This document shows, piece by piece, positions 54,012 through 61,807 of a DNA stretch of 64,000 nt; the first letter of the stretch is position 1, and each line of letters starts with the position of its first letter. Made by a program: the position numbers and the translations under genes. The notes below the pieces were generated by a model that was given only the letters and a program-made list of their open reading frames with translations, ran no database searches and was not told where the DNA came from. The stretch covers positions 349,030 to 413,029 of the forward strand of contig NZ_SNXR01000014.1 of the NCBI RefSeq assembly GCF_004362665.1, read 5' to 3'. Source of the stretch: Flavobacterium dankookense. GTDB taxonomy: Bacteria; Bacteroidota; Bacteroidia; Flavobacteriales; Flavobacteriaceae.

Positions 54012-54044
54012 AGACCTGACAGGTTTACAAAACCTGTCAGGTCT
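54012..54044. repeat. Perfect GACCTGACAGG hairpin repeat
   Basis: AGACCTGACAGGTTT and AAACCTGTCAGGTCT form a perfect 15-bp stem with loop ACA between hemD and hemE. It belongs to a dispersed Bacteroidetes intergenic type; it has no T run, so it is not a terminator. A shorter TGACAG-CTGTCA palindrome is at 3437-3451. Confidence 0.8.
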
Positions 54045-54058
54045 AAACCAGAAAAGAT

Positions 54059-55084
54059 ATGATCAAAAACGACCTATTCCTTCGCGCCTTAAATAATGAA
54101 ACCGTAGAACGTCCACCAGTTTGGATGATGCGTCAAGCCGGAAGATATTTACCAGAATTCAGAGCATTGCGAGACAAATACGATTTTTTCACTCGTTGCG
54201 AAACACCAGAATTAGCAGCCGAAATTACGGTTCAACCTATCCGAATTGTAAAACCAGATGCTGCTATTTTATTTTCAGATATTTTGGTTGTGCCACGTGC
54301 CATGGGAATTCACGTAGAATTGAAAGACAATTTGGGACCAATAATTCCAAATCCAATCCGAACCATGGAACAGGTAAATCAAGTGTTTGTTCCAAACATT
54401 CAAGAAACTTTGGGTTACGTAATGGATGCAGTAAAATTAACCAAAGAAATGTTGAATGATGAAGTACCGCTGATTGGTTTTGCCGGTTCGCCTTGGACAA
54501 TTTTCTGTTATGCAGTAGAAGGAAAAGGTTCCAAAAGTTTTGATACAGCCAAAGGATTTTGTTTTTCAAATCCAGTTGCGGCACATACTTTACTACAAAA
54601 AATCACCGACACCACGATTTTATATTTGAAAGAAAAAGTAAAAGCAGGTGTCAATGCCGTTCAGATTTTTGATTCTTGGGGCGGAATGTTGTCGCCAGTA
54701 GATTATCAAGAATTCTCTTGGCAATACATCAACCAAATTGTGGAAGCTTTAGCAGAAGATACAAAAGTGATTGTTTTCGGAAAAGGATGTTGGTTTGCCT
54801 TAAATGATATGGCAAAATCCAAAGCTTCAGCACTTGGAGTAGATTGGACATGTTCAGCAAGAAATGCTCGTTATTTGTCAGGTGGAAAAATCACATTGCA
54901 AGGAAATTTCGATCCAAGCCGATTACTTTCCCCAATTCCAACCATCAAAAAAATGGTGCACGAAATGATAGACGAATTCGGAAAAGACAACTATATCGTA
55001 AACCTTGGTCACGGAATTTTACCAAATATTCCTGTCGATCATGCGAAGGCTTTTGTGGAAGCGGTTAAGGAGTATAATTCTTAA
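54059..55084 (+). CDS. hemE: Uroporphyrinogen decarboxylase
   Basis: This 341-residue enzyme removes four acetate carboxyls from uroporphyrinogen III to give coproporphyrinogen III. Marks are [18 protein letters not shown] with the substrate-binding Arg, [47 protein letters not shown], and [14 protein letters not shown] with the C-terminal conserved His. It follows hemD by 51 bases, across the hairpin repeat, and is followed 9 bases later by a small membrane-protein gene. Confidence 0.97.
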   Translation: MIKNDLFLRALNNETVERPPVWMMRQAGRYLPEFRALRDKYDFFTRCETPELAAEITVQPIRIVKPDAAILFSDILVVPRAMGIHVELKDNLGPIIPNPIRTMEQVNQVFVPNIQETLGYVMDAVKLTKEMLNDEVPLIGFAGSPWTIFCYAVEGKGSKSFDTAKGFCFSNPVAAHTLLQKITDTTILYLKEKVKAGVNAVQIFDSWGGMLSPVDYQEFSWQYINQIVEALAEDTKVIVFGKGCWFALNDMAKSKASALGVDWTCSARNARYLSGGKITLQGNFDPSRLLSPIPTIKKMVHEMIDEFGKDNYIVNLGHGILPNIPVDHAKAFVEAVKEYNS

Positions 55085-55093
55085 AAATATTTT

Positions 55094-55501
55094 ATGTCTT
55101 TTAGGGATATTTGGAACAATGGATTTGATTTTGAGAATTTCGACAAAAGATGGTTTATTTTGTTATTTTTCCCTTTTGTTATTTGGTTCTTTTTTCAAAT
55201 TCTTAATTTCACTCCATATAACATAAATAAACAATGGTATGACATTCATTTTAATGATGAATTAAACGGGAAAGTTATAAAAAAGTGGAAAGACAATAGA
55301 AGCAATCCTATTTTTAAACTTTCAGATTCTACCGAAGGATTTGGCTACAATGTCACTTGGAGTAAAATTAAAATTGGAGATTCAGTTTACAAACAAAGTA
55401 AATCTAAAATACTGAAAGTTATTAGGAAAGACACAGTCATAAATATAAATATTCAAGAAGAATATAATTATCAAGATAGTATTATTCGCAATGAAAGATA
55501 A
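55094..55501 (+). CDS. Hypothetical single-pass membrane protein inside hem operon
   Basis: This 135-residue protein starts MSFRDIWNNGFDFENFDKRW, has one membrane helix at about 20-42 (WFILLFFPFVIWFFFQILNF), then a charged C-terminal domain (about 45-135) likely outside the cytoplasm. No family is recognised. It begins 9 bases after hemE and its end overlaps hemF by 11 bases, so it is embedded in the operon. A link to heme handling is suggested only by position. Its sequence is lower in GC than its neighbours, so it may be a newcomer. Confidence 0.65.
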   Translation: MSFRDIWNNGFDFENFDKRWFILLFFPFVIWFFFQILNFTPYNINKQWYDIHFNDELNGKVIKKWKDNRSNPIFKLSDSTEGFGYNVTWSKIKIGDSVYKQSKSKILKVIRKDTVININIQEEYNYQDSIIRNER

Positions 55502-56393
55502 ATTTCTAACCTACATCCAAAACCTCCAAAACCAAATCACTTCCAAACTAGAAGAAGTGGATGGCGTTGCCAAATTCCGTGAAGACAATTGGGAACGACC
55601 AGAAGGTGGCGGCGGACGAACTCGTGTTATAGAAAACGGAAACATTTTTGAAAAAGGCGGCGTAAACATCTCTGCAGTTCACGGAAAATTACCTGAAGCC
55701 ATGCGACAACTATTTAACGTTGGTGAAGCCGATTTCTTTGCTTGTGGATTGAGTTTAGTAATTCATCCTAAAAGTCCGATGGTGCCAACGGTTCATGCCA
55801 ATTGGAGATATTTTGAAATGTACGATGAAAATGGTGAAATTATAAATTCGTGGTTTGGCGGCGGACAAGATTTAACACCTTATTATTTATTTGAAGAAGA
55901 CGGAAAGCATTTTCATCAAACGTGTAAAACGGCTTGCGACAAACACAATCCAGAGTTTTATCCAAAATATAAAAAACAATGCGATAACTATTTTTGGAAC
56001 GCGCATAGAAATGAAGCTCGTGGACTTGGAGGATTATTCTTCGATTATTGTAAAGAATCCGAAGAAATGTCAATGGAAGATTGGTACAATTTCGTAACCG
56101 AAGTCGGCAACAGTTTTCTAGAAGCCTACGTTCCAATTGTAGAAAAAAGAAAAGAGTTACCTTATACTGAAGCACAACGAACTTGGCAAGAAATCCGTCG
56201 TGGTCGATATGTAGAATTCAATCTAGTTCACGACAAAGGAACTTTATTCGGACTAAAAACCAACGGACGAATTGAAAGTATATTAATGTCTTTGCCACCA
56301 AACGTCCAATGGGTTTACGACCATCATCCAGAAGCTGGCAGCGAAGAAGAAAAATTAATTAAAGTATTAGAAAATCCAATTGAATGGGTTTAA
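55491..56393 (+). CDS. hemF: Oxygen-dependent coproporphyrinogen III oxidase
   Basis: This 300-residue enzyme decarboxylates coproporphyrinogen III to protoporphyrinogen IX using O2. Family marks are EDNWERPEGGGGRTRVIENG, GVNISAVHGKLPEAMR, HPKSPMVPTVHANWRYF (catalytic His), SWFGGGQDLTPYYLFEED, and the C-terminal GRYVEFNLVHDKGTLFGLKTNGRIESILMSLPP. It overlaps the preceding small gene by 11 bases. Because the enzyme needs oxygen, the pathway here is aerobic. Confidence 0.97.
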   Translation: MKDKFLTYIQNLQNQITSKLEEVDGVAKFREDNWERPEGGGGRTRVIENGNIFEKGGVNISAVHGKLPEAMRQLFNVGEADFFACGLSLVIHPKSPMVPTVHANWRYFEMYDENGEIINSWFGGGQDLTPYYLFEEDGKHFHQTCKTACDKHNPEFYPKYKKQCDNYFWNAHRNEARGLGGLFFDYCKESEEMSMEDWYNFVTEVGNSFLEAYVPIVEKRKELPYTEAQRTWQEIRRGRYVEFNLVHDKGTLFGLKTNGRIESILMSLPPNVQWVYDHHPEAGSEEEKLIKVLENPIEWV

Positions 56394-56398
56394 GTTAA

Positions 56399-56461
56399 AC
56401 CATATAAGAAATATAAGAACACATAAGAAATACTTAAATGACCTTATATTCCTTATATGGT
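56399..56461. repeat. Inverted repeat ACCATATAAGAAATATAAG between hemF and hemB
   Basis: The left half at 56399-56417 and the right half at 56443-56461 are reverse complements with one mismatch in 19. The stem-loop sits right behind hemF; there is no T run, so a terminator role is doubtful. Confidence 0.75.
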
Positions 56462-56479
56462 ACATAATAGTAAAACAAT

Positions 56480-56515
56480 TTCGGTTTGTGCCCTTGTGCC
56501 TTTGCGAAAAAAATT
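56480..56515. repeat. Degenerate TGTGCCTTTGCG intergenic motif
   Basis: TTTGTGCCCTTGTGCCTTTG followed by CG then A-rich sequence is like the 'ctttgcgcctttgcgaaaa' spacers common in Flavobacterium; another is at 58099-58150. Confidence 0.5.
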
Positions 56516-56521
56516 TAATTA

Positions 56522-56584
56522 AACCATTAAGAAATTAAGAAAAGTTAAGTCAAATTCTTAATAAAACTTAATATCTTAATGGTT
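56522..56584. repeat. Inverted repeat AACCATTAAGAAATTAAG before hemB
   Basis: The left half 56522-56539 and right half 56567-56584 match as reverse complements with one mismatch in 18. The core ATTAAGAAATTAAG is the same as in the GxxExxY inverted repeat, here without a gene. It covers the upstream in-frame ATG at 56579, so the hemB start is 56600. Confidence 0.75.
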
Positions 56585-56599
56585 CAAAAAACAAAAAAT

Positions 56600-57598
56600 A
56601 TGTTTCCATTACAAAGAAATCGTCGTTTAAGAGTAAACGAATCAATCAGAAGTTTAGTTCGCGAAACCACATTAAGTCCAAGCGATTTTATGTTCCCAAT
56701 GTTCATCGCAGAAGGCGAAAACATAAAAGTAGAAATTCCATCCATGCCAGGAATTTTTCGTCGTTCCATCGATTTAACCGTCGAAGAAGTTAAAGAATTA
56801 TTCGACTTAGGAATTCGCGCTGTAAACATTTATGTAAAAGTAGATGAAAGCCTAAAAGACAACACCGGAAAAGAAGCTTGGAATCCCAACGGATTGATGC
56901 AACGCGCCATCAAAGCAATAAAATCTGCCTGTCCAGAAATGATAGTTATGCCAGATGTTGCTCTTGATCCTTACTCAATTTATGGTCACGACGGAATTAT
57001 AGAAAACGGCGATATTGCCAACGATGCAACCAACGAAGCCTTAGTAAAAATGGCAGTTTCTCACGCACAAGCTGGAGCCGATTTCGTAGCACCAAGCGAT
57101 ATGATGGACGGACGCGTTTTGCGTTTACGTCAAGGTTTAGACGCTGCAGGATTTCCAAATGTTGGAATTATGAGCTATTCTGCTAAATACGCTTCGGCAT
57201 TTTACGGACCATTTCGTGACGCTTTAGACTCTGCGCCAAGAGAAGCTGACGTTGTCGTTCCAAAAGACAAAAAAACCTACCAAATGGATTACGCCAACCG
57301 CATCGAAGCCATCAAAGAAGCGCTTTCTGATGTAGAAGAAGGCGCCGATATGGTCATGGTAAAACCAGGAATTGCTTATCTTGACATCGTTCGCGAAGTC
57401 AAAAACGCTGTGAATGTTCCCGTTACCGTTTTCCATGTTTCAGGCGAATATGCCATGATTAAAGCCGCTTCCGAAAGAGGTTGGCTCGACCACGACAAAA
57501 TCATGATGGAACAATTAATGTGCATCAAACGCGCTGGAGCAAGCCTAATATCGACTTATTTTGCCAAAGAAGCTGCCATTTTGTTAAACCAAAAATAG
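56600..57598 (+). CDS. hemB: Delta-aminolevulinic acid dehydratase (porphobilinogen synthase)
   Basis: This enzyme condenses two 5-aminolevulinate into porphobilinogen. From the ATG at 56600 it has 332 residues, starting MFPLQRNRRLRVNESIRSL. The catalytic lysines lie in DMMDGRV-distal AKYASAFYGPF and in MVKPGIAYLDIV. The metal-site segment reads MPDVALDPYSIYGHDGIIENG: the two zinc-binding cysteines of the E. coli type (CFCEYT) are absent and replaced by Ala/Asp, the zinc-independent, Mg/K-type arrangement. It follows hemF after two palindromic repeats, so it may have its own promoter. Confidence 0.97.
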   Translation: MFPLQRNRRLRVNESIRSLVRETTLSPSDFMFPMFIAEGENIKVEIPSMPGIFRRSIDLTVEEVKELFDLGIRAVNIYVKVDESLKDNTGKEAWNPNGLMQRAIKAIKSACPEMIVMPDVALDPYSIYGHDGIIENGDIANDATNEALVKMAVSHAQAGADFVAPSDMMDGRVLRLRQGLDAAGFPNVGIMSYSAKYASAFYGPFRDALDSAPREADVVVPKDKKTYQMDYANRIEAIKEALSDVEEGADMVMVKPGIAYLDIVREVKNAVNVPVTVFHVSGEYAMIKAASERGWLDHDKIMMEQLMCIKRAGASLISTYFAKEAAILLNQK

Positions 57599-57723
57599 GA
57601 GCGAATCGTTCGGGATTTATCAGTAATCCATTTTCCTGCTGCCTTTCCAAAGCTCGCCAAAAAAAGGCGAGGCTTTTCCCTTGCATCAGGGCTAAAAAAT
57701 AAAGGAATTGAATTTTTATAAAC

Positions 57724-58098
57724 ATGAAAAAATACATACTAATCGCTTTAATCACAACATTGGTGTCGTGTAAAAAAGAAACCGAAACCAATTTAGACCA
57801 GCCAAAACACGATGAAACTTCGGTTACAGTTTCAGGCGAAGAATTATTTTCAGGCAAAGGAACTTGTACAGCTTGTCATTTACCCGACCAAAAAGTAATT
57901 GGTCCAAGCATTACCGAAATTGCCAAAATTTATAAAGAAAAAAACGCCAGCATTGTTTCTTTCCTAAAAGAAGAAGCCGAACCCATCGTTGATCCAAGCC
58001 AATATGAAGTAATGAAAGCTAACTTCGCCATCACCAAGCAAATGAGTGATGAAGAACTAAAAGCATTGGAAGAGTATATGTTAAGTTTTGCAAAATAA
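57724..58098 (+). CDS. Small c-type cytochrome lipoprotein
   Basis: This 124-residue protein has a lipoprotein signal (MKKYILIALITTLVSCKKE, lipid on Cys) and a class I cytochrome c domain: heme-binding CTACH in GKGTCTACHLPDQKVIGPSI and the distal Met in EVMKANFAITKQMS. It should be held at the membrane in the periplasm and carry electrons. It lies directly downstream of hemB, fitting with heme supply, but is separated by 125 bases. The electron partner is unknown. Confidence 0.92.
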   Translation: MKKYILIALITTLVSCKKETETNLDQPKHDETSVTVSGEELFSGKGTCTACHLPDQKVIGPSITEIAKIYKEKNASIVSFLKEEAEPIVDPSQYEVMKANFAITKQMSDEELKALEEYMLSFAK

Positions 58099-58150
58099 AT
58101 CTTTGCGAACCTTGCGCCTTCTTCGTGTACTTTGTGGTAAAAAAATTTTA
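58099..58150. repeat. Degenerate CTTTGCG-type intergenic repeat
   Basis: CTTTGCGAACCTTGCGCCTT then CTTCGTGTACTTTGTGG is a decayed copy of the same spacer type seen at 17171-17232 and 56480-56515. It lies just before the ogt start. Confidence 0.5.
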
Positions 58151-58154
58151 TAGG

Positions 58155-58625
58155 ATGAAAACCTGCTTTATCAATTCACCACTTGGAATTACCAAAATCG
58201 TCGGCGATGAAAACGGCATTGCAGAAATAGCCATTTTATCAGAAGGTAACCTTTCCAAAACAATTCCACTAGAATTACAAGAAGCAGTGGCACAACTAAG
58301 CGACTATTTTGATGGAAAACGTCAAGACTTCAACTTAAAATTAAACCCAAAAGGAACCGATTTTCAGCAAAAAGTGTGGCAAGAATTACTCCAAATTCCT
58401 TTTGGTAAAACCATTTCATATCTCGATTTATCCAAAAAACTCGGTGATGTAAAAGCCATTCGTGCTGTTGCTTCTGCTAATGGCAAAAATCCGCTTTGGA
58501 TTGTTGTTCCGTGTCATCGCGTTATTGGAACTGATGGTTCACTTACTGGTTATGCTGGAGGTTTGTGGCGAAAGAAATGGCTCTTGGAACATGAAAACCC
58601 TACAACACAACAATCATTGTTTTAA
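58155..58625 (+). CDS. ogt: Methylated-DNA-protein cysteine methyltransferase
   Basis: This 156-residue suicide DNA-repair protein takes O6-methyl groups from guanine onto its own cysteine. Marks are the N-terminal TCFINSPLGITKIV, the DNA-binding FQQKVWQELLQIPFGKTISY and the active-site PCHRVIG (acceptor Cys in NPLWIVVPCHRVIG). The start at 58155 was chosen because the upstream in-frame ATG at 58125 lies in the degenerate repeat. The length is typical of Ogt. It is last in this plus-strand group. Confidence 0.94.
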   Translation: MKTCFINSPLGITKIVGDENGIAEIAILSEGNLSKTIPLELQEAVAQLSDYFDGKRQDFNLKLNPKGTDFQQKVWQELLQIPFGKTISYLDLSKKLGDVKAIRAVASANGKNPLWIVVPCHRVIGTDGSLTGYAGGLWRKKWLLEHENPTTQQSLF

Positions 58626-59008
58626 AATTAGTTTCAATTTAATCTGTTTTTTTAAAAAAACTTCCTCAATTAAACTGTATAGTTCTCTCTAAAATCACTT
58701 TTTAGATTTTTAAGCCATTAAAAAGGAAAAATTAGTGGTTTCTGATAGATTTGTGTTTTTTGCAGCCATTTCTATTGACTTTGATGCTAAATTTCAATAA
58801 TTATATCAATTGAATTAACTTAACATTACCACAACAATTGCATTGAATCTTCCATTTTTATTGATTTTAAGGAAAACGATTCCCAATCATAATATACTAT
58901 TTCATTCGTTTTAAGTTAAATTATTAATAGTATAGTTTCTATATCTTATTTTAAACAAAAGAAGAAAAATAATAGTCTATTTTTATGAATTATGAAATTT
59001 TTTAAGTT
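58626..59008. other. Intergenic region before the gliding-type protein gene
   Basis: This 383-base, very A+T-rich gap holds stops in every frame and no tRNA or clear hairpin. It must contain the promoter of the gene at 59009; I could not point to a good -33/-7 pair. Confidence 0.5.
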
Positions 59009-61723
59009 ATGAAACCACAGTACTCCATTTTTTTAAAAAGAACGTTTTTAGCAATCGCATTTGTAATTTTAGGCAATTGTCAATTGAATGCACAAATTTT
59101 ATCCAATGGCAATTTTGAGAGTGGCGGAAGTGGTGTTGGTTTTTTGGTTCATGATTATACTTTGATTAATCCATTAAACGGAACTAGTAATCCAGGTTTT
59201 TATGGAAGAACAACTAATCCAACAATAATGAATTCCACCTACATTTCGGGTGGTGATCATACAACAGGAACTGGAAATATGTTAGTTTTTGATGGCGCAA
59301 GCGTTGGGAACAAATTCTTTTGGACTACTGGAAGTACTGGTGGAGCAATTGGAGGATTTACTGCTGGAACAACTTATACCTTTAGTTATTGGATTAAATC
59401 AGTTTCTAATGCTGTTACAGAAGATAGTTCAACACGAGCAAATATTGGTATTTTCTTTGTGAATGCAAATGGTATAAACCCAACAAATTTAAATAATTTA
59501 GCACCTTTACCATCAGAAGGATGGAAAAAAATAAGTTACTCTTTCGTTGCCACAGCTAATAATGTAATGGTTCGTTTAAGAACAATTAATGCTGGTCCAA
59601 TAGGAAATGATTTTGCTGTTGATGATTTTTCAATTACTGAAGGTGCGCTTCCTTTTACCGGAACTTATTCTTCTATAAATCCAACATGTCCTGGCGCAAC
59701 TGATGGTTCAATCAATGTTAGTGCAAGCGGCGGATTTTTACCTTATGGAAATTATAATTTAACAGGTACAGCTACACAATCTAACACAACAGGAATATTT
59801 ACTGGTTTAGGTGAAGGAACATATAATATAACTGTATCTGATGCAAACAATCAAGTTTATAGTGAGACCAATATTGTGCTAACGGTTCAAAATGATTTAA
59901 TACTAAGTAGTGCGGCTACTATTTGCGAAGGCGAAACAACTGCACTTTCGGCAACAGGTGGAATTGGTACTTATACTTGGACTGCCAATCCACCAGATAG
60001 TTCTATTACAAATCCAAATAGTGCAACACAAAATGTAAGTCCAACTGTAACTACAATATATACTGTTACATCAGGACAAGCATCAGACCCAACAAATTTA
60101 GTTGTAAATGGAGATTTCTCTCAAGGAAATGTAGGTTTCATAACCGAATATAGCGAAGTTGCTGACCCAAGTCCGTTTGGCGTTCAATCTTCTTATTTTA
60201 TAGTCACTAATCCAAACAATTGGTTTGCTCCGTTTTCTTCATGTGGTGATCATACAACAGGAACTGGAAATATGATGGTATTTGATGGTTCTACTGATCC
60301 AACGGGAACTATTAAGGTTTGGAGTACAGAAACACCTGTAACTGTTGAGCCAAATACAGATTATACTTTTTCGTACTACATAGCTTCGGTAGCTCCAGAA
60401 AATCCTGCTAAAATTGAAATCACTATTAATGGCGTTTCTTTAGCAACGCCAGTAACTGCTCCTTCAACAACTTGTTTGTGGACATTAGTATCGCATAACT
60501 GGAATTCGGGTTCAAATACTACTGCAGATATTACAATGTTTAATAGAGAATTTGTTGGAACAGGAAATGATTTTGCAATAGATGATTTATCACTAGAAGA
60601 AACTGTAACTTGTATTTATCAAAAAACGGTAACAGTAACTGTAAATGAAAAAATAACACCAACTTTTAATTCCGTAAATGCTATTTGTGAAGGCGGAACT
60701 TTAAGCGCGCTTCCAACGACATCGTTAAATGGATATACTGGAGTTTGGTCGCCAGCATTAAATAATCAAGATACGACAACTTATACATTTACGCCAACAG
60801 CTGGGCAATGTGCTTCAACAGCTGAACTTACAATAGTTGTAAATGTACCTGTAATTCCAAATTTCACAGCAGTTAATCCAATTTGTGAGGGTGAAACTTT
60901 AACTGCTTTACCAACAACTTCAACAGATGGTTTCACAGGAAGTTGGTCTCCAGCATTGAATAATCAAGATACTACAACGTATACATTTACACCAACAGCA
61001 GGACAATGTGCAATTAACGCCGAGCTTACTATAGTTGTAAACTCACTTGTAACTCCTGATTTTGTGGCTGTTAGTCCAATTTGCTCTGGTGATACTCTTG
61101 ATGCACTTCCAACAACTTCTACGGATGGATTTACAGGAAGTTGGTCGCCAGCATTAAATAATTCAGCTACAACAACTTATACATTTACTCCAAATGCAGG
61201 ACAATGTGCAACAAATGCTGAGCTTATAATAACGGTGAATCCATTACCAGAATTTACCATTTCAGAAGGTTGTGTTGGTTCAAGTTATACATTAAGTGCT
61301 ATTGAAACCGACGCAACAAATTCAACTTATGAATGGTACAATCCATCAAATATTCAAATTGGAACTGAGTCGTCCGTAGTAGTATCTACAGCAGGAATAT
61401 ATAAATTAATTGTAACAAAAAATGGCTGTTCAGACGAGCAGAACGTTAATGTTCTTGCTCCGTTTTGTTCAATCCAAAAAGGAATTTCGCCAAATAACGA
61501 TACCGAGAATGACAACTTTGATTTGAGTGCATACAATGTAAACAATTTAAAAATCTTCAACCGATATGGAACAACCGTTTACAGCAAATCTTCTTATCAA
61601 GATGAATGGTATGGTCAGTCTGACAGTGGAGATGAATTGCCAGATGGAACTTATTACTATATTATTGATTTCGCAGATTTAGAAACAAAAACAGGTTGGA
61701 TTTATGTTAATAGAGAACAATAA
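59009..61723 (+). CDS. T9SS type B cargo protein with gliding-type C-terminal domain
   Basis: A 904-residue exported protein with signal peptide ending CQLNAQ. Two jelly-roll-like (carbohydrate-binding-like) domains share phrases such as GDHTTGTGNMLVFDG/GDHTTGTGNMMVFDG and GNDFAVDDFSI/GNDFAIDDLSL (about residues 30-210 and 365-535). Three 66-residue repeats (starting near residues 560, 626 and 692) have CEGxTLxALPTTS, WSPALNN and TYTFTPTAGQCA. The last 85 residues (CSIQKGISPNNDTENDNFDL to GWIYVNREQ) are the gliding-motility-associated C-terminal domain, the type B T9SS tail. It is likely a surface-exposed adhesin. Confidence 0.92.
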   Translation: MKPQYSIFLKRTFLAIAFVILGNCQLNAQILSNGNFESGGSGVGFLVHDYTLINPLNGTSNPGFYGRTTNPTIMNSTYISGGDHTTGTGNMLVFDGASVGNKFFWTTGSTGGAIGGFTAGTTYTFSYWIKSVSNAVTEDSSTRANIGIFFVNANGINPTNLNNLAPLPSEGWKKISYSFVATANNVMVRLRTINAGPIGNDFAVDDFSITEGALPFTGTYSSINPTCPGATDGSINVSASGGFLPYGNYNLTGTATQSNTTGIFTGLGEGTYNITVSDANNQVYSETNIVLTVQNDLILSSAATICEGETTALSATGGIGTYTWTANPPDSSITNPNSATQNVSPTVTTIYTVTSGQASDPTNLVVNGDFSQGNVGFITEYSEVADPSPFGVQSSYFIVTNPNNWFAPFSSCGDHTTGTGNMMVFDGSTDPTGTIKVWSTETPVTVEPNTDYTFSYYIASVAPENPAKIEITINGVSLATPVTAPSTTCLWTLVSHNWNSGSNTTADITMFNREFVGTGNDFAIDDLSLEETVTCIYQKTVTVTVNEKITPTFNSVNAICEGGTLSALPTTSLNGYTGVWSPALNNQDTTTYTFTPTAGQCASTAELTIVVNVPVIPNFTAVNPICEGETLTALPTTSTDGFTGSWSPALNNQDTTTYTFTPTAGQCAINAELTIVVNSLVTPDFVAVSPICSGDTLDALPTTSTDGFTGSWSPALNNSATTTYTFTPNAGQCATNAELIITVNPLPEFTISEGCVGSSYTLSAIETDATNSTYEWYNPSNIQIGTESSVVVSTAGIYKLIVTKNGCSDEQNVNVLAPFCSIQKGISPNNDTENDNFDLSAYNVNNLKIFNRYGTTVYSKSSYQDEWYGQSDSGDELPDGTYYYIIDFADLETKTGWIYVNREQ

Positions 61724-61807
61724 TTAATCTATTAAAATCCTTTTTTCAAAGAAATAAACTAAAATGTTTATAAAGAATAGTGGTTTAATCTCCCATTTTT
61801 TAAATTA

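Noticed and set aside
54012..54044. Terminator inside the hem operon
   Set aside because: The stem is perfect but no T run follows and hemE starts 15 bases later.
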